Position numbers and translations under genes: made by a program. The notes under the pieces are model-generated. The model was not told the origin of the DNA, ran no database searches, and saw only the letters and a list, made by a program, of their open reading frames with translations. A stretch of 64,000 nucleotides of DNA from JAAFJT01 sp043772905 (lineage in GTDB: Bacteria; Bacteroidota; Bacteroidia; Chitinophagales; Saprospiraceae). Shown piece after piece: positions 59,469 to 64,000 of this stretch (position 1 is its first letter; every line of letters starts with the position of its first letter). The stretch covers positions 19,559 to 83,558 of the forward strand of contig JAYVFS010000193.1 in assembly GCA_043772905.1 (NCBI GenBank). The letters run 5' to 3'.

Positions 59469-59828
59469 TTATCGTATATACGAATCTAATAATTTTTTCA
59501 AATAGCTATTTTCATTCTGCAATTGTTCTATAACCTTATCATAAAGTTCTTTTTCTATTTTACTTGTTGGCACTATAAATCTATTAGTGTTTTGGTCTTT
59601 GTTATCTGTAATATTAGATAACATCTGTCTTTCATCAAAATCAACTAATCGAGACACATCTACTTTGAGGATTAAAGCGATACGGGAAAGGGTAGAATAA
59701 GTCAGGTCGGTTTCTCCACGTTCAATTTTACTAAAAGCATTTTGAGAAATGCCCAGTTTTGCAGCTACATAATCTTGGGTCAAGTCTTGTAAATCACGAA
59801 GTTTGCGAATTTTAGTTCCAATGGTCAT
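59469..59828 (-). CDS. XRE-family HTH regulator
   Basis: 119 residues. Helix-turn-helix at ~5-60: KIRKLRDLQDLTQDYVAAKL, GISQNAFSKIERGETDLTYS, ALILKVDVSRLVDF. The C-terminal ~45 residues are a coiled coil (ELYDKVIEQLQNENSYLKKL) that may mediate dimerisation. Divergent from the lipoprotein gene at 60007, with a candidate operator between. A+T-rich like the next genes; probably accessory. No 11-mer copy. Confidence 0.88.
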   Translation of the reverse strand: MTIGTKIRKLRDLQDLTQDYVAAKLGISQNAFSKIERGETDLTYSTLSRIALILKVDVSRLVDFDERQMLSNITDNKDQNTNRFIVPTSKIEKELYDKVIEQLQNENSYLKKLLDSYIR

Positions 59829-59874
59829 TGTTTTGTTATTTGAAGTTTTAAAAAGATTTTTTTGGTTTTAAAAT

Positions 59875-59913
59875 ATAGCTTAAAGTGTAATAATTTACCA
59901 TACTTAAAGCTAT
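59875..59913. promoter_or_regulatory. Candidate operator between divergent genes
   Basis: ATAGCTT (59875-59881) and AAGCTAT (59907-59913) are inverted, and CTTAAAG occurs as a direct repeat inside. It lies between the XRE gene and the lipoprotein gene and could be the regulator's binding site; evidence is only the symmetry. Confidence 0.3.
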
Positions 59914-60006
59914 GATTTATAGCCACGGAAATAAGTTATTTTGTTTGAATACTATGAGTTTTGTGAGAAATAAATTTTATTTTTCACTTTTAAAAATTCA
60001 TAAACA

Positions 60007-61281
60007 ATGAAAAAAGTAGCCTTATTTTTTGCCTTTGTGGTAATTGCTTTATTTTTTGCTTGTCAAAAAGACATTTCCGAGATTGTCAAAGTACCCGTCA
60101 GTAAACAAAATTTTATGAATGTCAACAAAGCAAAAGAATGGTTCGATGAAACTGAACCCAAAACGGTTTGGACAAAAACGGAAAAACAAGAACACTACGT
60201 GCCACAATGGGATTTAGCCCTTCAATTGAACGGTGCAGTTGAGGTACCTGTTTTGTTAGAGGATAAAATTATCAGACCCACTATCAATGTAGATAATCCA
60301 AAACTACATGGTGTTACTCGATTGTTAATTGCCCGTTTAGATGGTCACTCAATTGATGCCGCTATTATCAAATACTTCCCTTCTGAAAAGTTTGTTGGAA
60401 ATATTGAAGAAATCAACCGCGATAATTTTAGGGAAAAGAAATTTGATGGTATGATAAAATTAGAAAATTTTGACTTTACTGACCAAAAGGTTGTATTGAT
60501 TGAAAATGGCGAATTGAAGTATTTCATGGGTAAAAATCTTAAACATGATCCTAACAAGGAGGATTATACGGTTTGTTTTCCTGCTCAGGTTTGTCAATCA
60601 GTGAGCGTACCTTCTGCAGGATATTATGGACCAACAACATGCTCTTTTGATGGAAGTTATTATTGTGTTATAGTACCCACAGATTATAATAACAATGTAA
60701 ATACGAATACATCGAGTACTTCAGGGAATGCCACTGGTATCAATATGTCTGGTGCGGGTATTTTAGGAGGAGGTACTATTACACCAATACAGAAACTTTG
60801 TGCAGAAGCATTACCTGAATTAAAAACATTAGAATCAATTTTTGGGGGCTATACGCAAACATCAGGATTAATAAATGTTAATATTGAATTGAAAAGACAA
60901 CCATTAGTGGGGGGAACTTTTAATCTTAATTTTCCTTATTTAACTTTTCATATTTCTCGAGGTGTGGATCCTTTTCCTGCTCCTATTCCTAATGCTAACA
61001 CAATGATAGCAAATGCTTTTAATCAAGCAATAACGGATACTCAAAAAGATATTATGTTATTCAACGAGCCAATAATAACTTCTAAGGAAGATACTCAAAG
61101 TAGATTTTTGTTATATCTTAATGATTATTTAACAAATAACTTAGGACATATATCCCAAGCCCAAGTTTTGGATTTAAATCCTAATGCCCTGTTTATAGCG
61201 TTTGGAGGATCTCCTATGACACCTTTATCAAGTGTACAAACCCAAGACACGAGTATACCGAACGCTCCCTGTAAAAAATAA
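60007..61281 (+). CDS. Lipoprotein, unknown function
   Basis: 424 residues. Lipobox LFFAC with Cys19. The first ~190 residues form a beta-rich domain (VPQWDLALQLNGAVEVPVLL, LIARLDGHSIDAAIIKYF, GMIKLENFDFTDQKVVLIEN), followed by a Cys-containing segment (YTVCFPAQVCQSVSVPSAGY, TTCSFDGSYYCVIVP), a Thr/Asn-rich linker and a C-terminal helical region. No family recognised, although similar lipoproteins occur in Bacteroidota as far as I recall. Low G+C. No 11-mer copy. Confidence 0.65.
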   Translation: MKKVALFFAFVVIALFFACQKDISEIVKVPVSKQNFMNVNKAKEWFDETEPKTVWTKTEKQEHYVPQWDLALQLNGAVEVPVLLEDKIIRPTINVDNPKLHGVTRLLIARLDGHSIDAAIIKYFPSEKFVGNIEEINRDNFREKKFDGMIKLENFDFTDQKVVLIENGELKYFMGKNLKHDPNKEDYTVCFPAQVCQSVSVPSAGYYGPTTCSFDGSYYCVIVPTDYNNNVNTNTSSTSGNATGINMSGAGILGGGTITPIQKLCAEALPELKTLESIFGGYTQTSGLINVNIELKRQPLVGGTFNLNFPYLTFHISRGVDPFPAPIPNANTMIANAFNQAITDTQKDIMLFNEPIITSKEDTQSRFLLYLNDYLTNNLGHISQAQVLDLNPNALFIAFGGSPMTPLSSVQTQDTSIPNAPCKK

Positions 61282-61496
61282 AAATCTATTGTTATAGATT
61301 TAATTTACTACTAACTTTGGAAATCTATATTACTAATGAAACTGTATTGTTAATGAAAAAGATTTCCGAAGTTACTATAATTTATTATTTTTGAATTGAA
61401 CCTTGTTTTGCATATAGAATTAGAGGTAGTGAGGTTCGTCTTAATATTAACAGGATATTTTTCATTATTATTAAAATTATAAAAACTTTGTTTATT

Positions 61497-62357
61497 ATGA
61501 AGAAAATTAGTTTTAAAACCATGTTGTTCTTTTTATTATTGTTGGGATATGACGAAGTTTTATCGCAGAGAAAAAGCCTGCCAATGGATCAGTTTGCAGA
61601 AAAGCTAATTAAGGATTCCTTACGTGCAATTCTTTACAGAGTAGAAGTAGGAGAATTAAATTATACAACGGAAGGTGTGTCAAGCTTCGATTTAGGAGAA
61701 CAATTCATTTACACAGGCGATTTAATTAATGCTGTTGCAATATTAACAAATATGAGTATTGCAAGAGTAAAAGCATTGGGCAAAATACCCGATAAGCATA
61801 TCAGCTACTGGGGCGAGCGATTTAATTCTGATATGGAAGGCATTGGTAGAACTGTTGTAAAACCTAAAAAAATAAAAACATCAGAACAGGAAGCTCTTGC
61901 TTCAACAATCAACAATGTGACAAAATCCAAAAATCAAGAAGACCCTGCATACACTCTTATATTAAGTGTTTTAAAAATCACTTATGGTTTTTCAGTCTCA
62001 GACATAGAAGAAAGTTGCGAAGTATGGGTAGCAAAAGTAATTAATGAAGAAAAACTTGCAACATGCGTTAAAAATATTCCTCATTCTGTCTCAGGGTCTG
62101 GCACAATAGATAAAGATGGTAAACACTATTTCGAACTTACTTCTTATTATTTATCATCAATTTGGAAGTTAATTGAAGCTGATTCAAAACATATTGTATA
62201 TGCCGAGATAGACGATACACGACGATTTGATATGCTCATTGAATACAACAAACTGAATGATTTTGATGCCGCTAATGAAGCATTAGCACCTTTCGGTTTA
62301 CGTCTTTTTAAAGAAAAACGCTTAGAAAAACTGAAATTAGTAGAGTTTCACGATTAA
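61497..62357 (+). CDS. Secreted protein, unknown function
   Basis: 286 residues from ATG 61497 (an in-frame TTG lies three codons upstream). Signal peptide MKKISFKTMLFFLLLLGY, ending near LSQ. Then helical region (FAEKLIKDSLRAILYRVEVG, GEQFIYTGDLINAVAILTNM) and a C-terminus DFDAANEALAPFGLRLFKEK that weakly recalls the end of DUF3738-type domains. I do not assign a function. Low G+C. A degenerate 11-mer copy (62374, ATACTGCGGGGG) lies after it. Confidence 0.6.
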   Translation: MKKISFKTMLFFLLLLGYDEVLSQRKSLPMDQFAEKLIKDSLRAILYRVEVGELNYTTEGVSSFDLGEQFIYTGDLINAVAILTNMSIARVKALGKIPDKHISYWGERFNSDMEGIGRTVVKPKKIKTSEQEALASTINNVTKSKNQEDPAYTLILSVLKITYGFSVSDIEESCEVWVAKVINEEKLATCVKNIPHSVSGSGTIDKDGKHYFELTSYYLSSIWKLIEADSKHIVYAEIDDTRRFDMLIEYNKLNDFDAANEALAPFGLRLFKEKRLEKLKLVEFHD

Positions 62358-62478
62358 TAAATGTGCAAAACCACCCCCGCAGTATAAAAAGCAAAAGTCC
62401 GTTTTGTTATTTTCATAGAATGACTTAACTTTGAATGAATATGACTACCATTAGATTTCATTCAATAATAAAAAGATA

Positions 62479-63090
62479 ATGACGACGCTACTTGAAATAC
62501 CTTTACGAGACGTGTCTTCGTCCACAATTCATGATTTACAATCTAAATATCCAAGTGCTACGCTTAGGGTTGAGGTTGAGCTTAGTCAAAATAATAGCGT
62601 GATGGATGAAGCCCAATTCTGGCAAATTATTGATTTATTTGATTGGAGAACACTTGATAGCGAAGCCATTTTAGCCCCTGCTGTTGAGGCTTTGAGCCAA
62701 TTTTCAAAAGAAAATATTCATGCTTTTCACGATATTTTAAATAAAAAACTGTATGCCTTAGATGGTCGTCGCTTCGCTGAACAATTAGGCAGCAATCGGT
62801 ATGCACCAGATGAAAATAAATATTTTTCAGCCGATAGTTTTCTTTATAGCCGTTGTTGTGTTGTTGCTAATGGACAGGTTTTTTATCAAAAAGTGCTTGA
62901 AAATCCTACAAAAATGCCGAAAGAATATACATTTGAATCTTTGATTTATTTACCTCGAAAAGCATGGCAACATAAAACAAACCAAGACAATTATAGTTAT
63001 TTTCCTGAAATATGGCATGAGACATTCAGCAACCCAGAAGGTTGGGAAGGTCTTGTTCTACTCAAAGACCGACTCATTAATATGCTATGA
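62479..63090 (+). CDS. DUF4240-domain protein
   Basis: 203 residues. DUF4240 pattern: MDEAQFWQIIDLFDWRTLDS (~42-61), LSQFSKENIHAFHDILNKKL (~73-92), and FSADSFLYSRCCVVANGQVF (~114-133) with FYQKVLENPTKMP after it. In other genomes DUF4240 proteins often sit near WGR-domain or toxin-type genes. The stop overlaps the next start (ATGA), so the two are coupled. Function unknown; an immunity role is speculative. Confidence 0.75.
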   Translation: MTTLLEIPLRDVSSSTIHDLQSKYPSATLRVEVELSQNNSVMDEAQFWQIIDLFDWRTLDSEAILAPAVEALSQFSKENIHAFHDILNKKLYALDGRRFAEQLGSNRYAPDENKYFSADSFLYSRCCVVANGQVFYQKVLENPTKMPKEYTFESLIYLPRKAWQHKTNQDNYSYFPEIWHETFSNPEGWEGLVLLKDRLINML

Positions 63091-63389
63091 AACTTCACGC
63101 CAATTCGCATGAAAACGATGCGGACCATCATCTTTACGAAATTTTTGATGTAGAGAGAAACAGCACCTTTAAATTTGGTATTTGTGGCAAATCGTTCAAT
63201 GCAGACGGTTCGTCGCCTCGTGCGAATGAGCAAGTAGGACTGTATAACAGAGTTGTAGGAATGAATCGTTTTTTTGCAAAGGTTATAGTCGTCGGCATCT
63301 CTGGCCGGAAGCAAGCCGAAATCCTTGAAGCTGAATATGTTGCAGCATTTCGAGAAGAGAATGGACATAATCCAGTAGGAAATTTATAA
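63087..63389 (+). CDS. GIY-YIG/URI-like small protein, possible toxin domain
   Basis: 100 residues: DHHLYEIFDVERNSTFKFGI (~12-31), GKSFNADGSSPRANEQVGLY, MNRFFAKVIVVGISGRKQA (~59-77), ILEAEYVAAFREENGHNP and GN at the end. The order Tyr...FGI, Arg, Glu, NPxGN recalls compact GIY-YIG nuclease domains found at the C-terminus of polymorphic toxins; here it stands alone. The arrangement with the overlapping DUF4240 gene would fit a nuclease toxin with its neutraliser, but this is inference. Followed by an 11-mer copy at 63410. Confidence 0.5.
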   Translation: MKLHANSHENDADHHLYEIFDVERNSTFKFGICGKSFNADGSSPRANEQVGLYNRVVGMNRFFAKVIVVGISGRKQAEILEAEYVAAFREENGHNPVGNL

Positions 63390-63432
63390 AGTCCTTTCGA
63401 CGAAAAGCACCCCCTCAGTATAAAAAACAAAA

Positions 63433-63463
63433 AGGGCAAAGGCACGCTTAGTGTCTTTACCCC
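63433..63463 (+). terminator. Terminator between convergent genes
   Basis: GGGCAAAGGCAC / GTGTCTTTACCC with a 5-base loop and mismatches; 12 bases after the 11-mer copy at 63410. Confidence 0.5.
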
Positions 63464-63583
63464 CAACTTTATGCCATGAAAAAGCTTTGCCTTACAAAAA
63501 TAGTGATTTGTTAAGAGTCATGTTGAGATTCAGCGATTTTTTTTTTGTAAAAAAATGCACCTCAATAAAATGACACAAAAAAA

Positions 63584-63832
63584 TCACTCTGTTACGCCTT
63601 GCACAAGTAATGAAACTTCATTACGGAGTACTTCAATAAAGCCTTTTTCGATAGAAAAATTAACTTTTCCACCGTCAGCTTTTGTTATCGCCACTTTGCC
63701 TTTTGACAAAGATGAAACGATTGCAGCGTGATTTTTCAAAACCTGAAATTCTCCGCCAGTGCCAGGCACTTTGACGGATGTGATTTCACCATTGAAAATC
63801 TCTTTATCGGGAGTTAGAACCGTTATATTCAT
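63584..63832 (-). CDS. atpC: ATP synthase F1 epsilon subunit
   Basis: Part of the central stalk of F1. Start at ATG 63832 (MNITVLTPDKEIFNGEITSV); the frame runs 24 codons further into a palindrome. 82 residues: the beta-sandwich domain only (GGEFQVLKNHAAIVSSLSKG, FSIEKGFIEVLRNEVSLLV). The C-terminal helical hairpin of longer epsilons is missing, which is usual for short epsilon subunits in this phylum and removes the ATP-dependent brake. Second gene after atpD on this strand. Confidence 0.92.
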   Translation of the reverse strand: MNITVLTPDKEIFNGEITSVKVPGTGGEFQVLKNHAAIVSSLSKGKVAITKADGGKVNFSIEKGFIEVLRNEVSLLVQGVTE

Positions 63833-63839
63833 TCTCTTT

Positions 63840-63929
<90 letters not shown>

Positions 63930-64000
63930 TTAAGCTGCTTCCGCAAGCATTTTTTTACCTTTTGCAATTGCATCGTCAATAGAACCAACAAGGTTGAAGG
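63930..64000 (-). CDS. atpD: ATP synthase F1 beta subunit, C-terminal end (partial)
   Basis: The last 23 codons at the window edge translate to FNLVGSIDDAIAKGKKML followed by AEAA and stop, which matches the C-terminus of AtpD (FxxVGxIDxAxxKxK). The rest lies outside the window. It precedes atpC on the - strand in the usual atpD-atpC order. Confidence 0.85.
   Translation of the reverse strand, partial: FNLVGSIDDAIAKGKKMLAEAA

Overview
The window comes from a chromosome of the phylum Bacteroidota. The evidence is a C-terminal type IX secretion sorting domain (152-3358), a TPR/PD40/OmpA protein (16836-18776), a TonB-receptor-like barrel with a carboxypeptidase-regulatory N-terminus, DUF4920 and WG-repeat proteins, a bifunctional HisB, and many TAnnTTTG promoter boxes typical of this phylum. 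A mevalonate-pathway decarboxylase is present. I cannot place it below phylum with confidence.

Layout: 0.1-5 kb, T9SS-exported fibronectin-III protein and serA. 5-7.6 kb, type II restriction-modification locus (two adenine methyltransferases and a nuclease). 7.6-14.8 kb, acyltransferase, sigma factor, yraN, aroE, dprA, WG-repeat protein, thioredoxin-like lipid/envelope protein. 15-24 kb, rplU-rpmA, TPR/PD40/OmpA protein, hutI, rRNA/tRNA methyltransferase, hemW, hisB. 24-34 kb, the arginine cluster (GNAT, argG, argC, argD), interrupted by an A+T-rich insert carrying a three-gene unit: dual-GHKL/histidine-kinase ATPase, degenerate receiver protein, HNH nuclease. 34-56 kb, housekeeping and envelope genes (Rieske oxygenase, GH57, beta-barrel receptor, HD hydrolase, tRNA-Met, ATP-grasp/amidotransferase pair, lysoplasmalogenase, mvaD, dnaN). 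56-64 kb, alcohol dehydrogenase, rpsL, rpsG, an A+T-rich accessory stretch, a DUF4240/GIY-YIG-like pair, and atpC with the end of atpD.

The most striking signal is not a gene. The asymmetric 11-mer ATACTGAGGGG (usually followed by another G) occurs 41 times exactly; its 9-base core ACTGAGGGG occurs 53 times by my reading, on both strands, about once per 1.2 kb; chance expectation for a 9-mer on both strands of 64 kb is about 0.5. Two thirds of the copies lie inside conserved genes in any frame except the one containing TGA, and the rest are often beside terminators. It is nearly absent from the likely acquired segments. Density, length and placement match the DNA uptake sequences of Neisseria and Pasteurellaceae, which I do not know to be described in Bacteroidota; Chi-like or other roles remain possible. 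Three further copies are split at the same internal point by a small in-frame palindromic insert of 24, 24 and 15 bp.

The second candidate system is the kinase/receiver/HNH operon at 24969-28542, which looks like a two-component-controlled nuclease, probably anti-phage. Apart from these, most genes are ordinary chromosomal genes of the phylum. I saw no transposase, integrase, rRNA, CRISPR array or prophage module.
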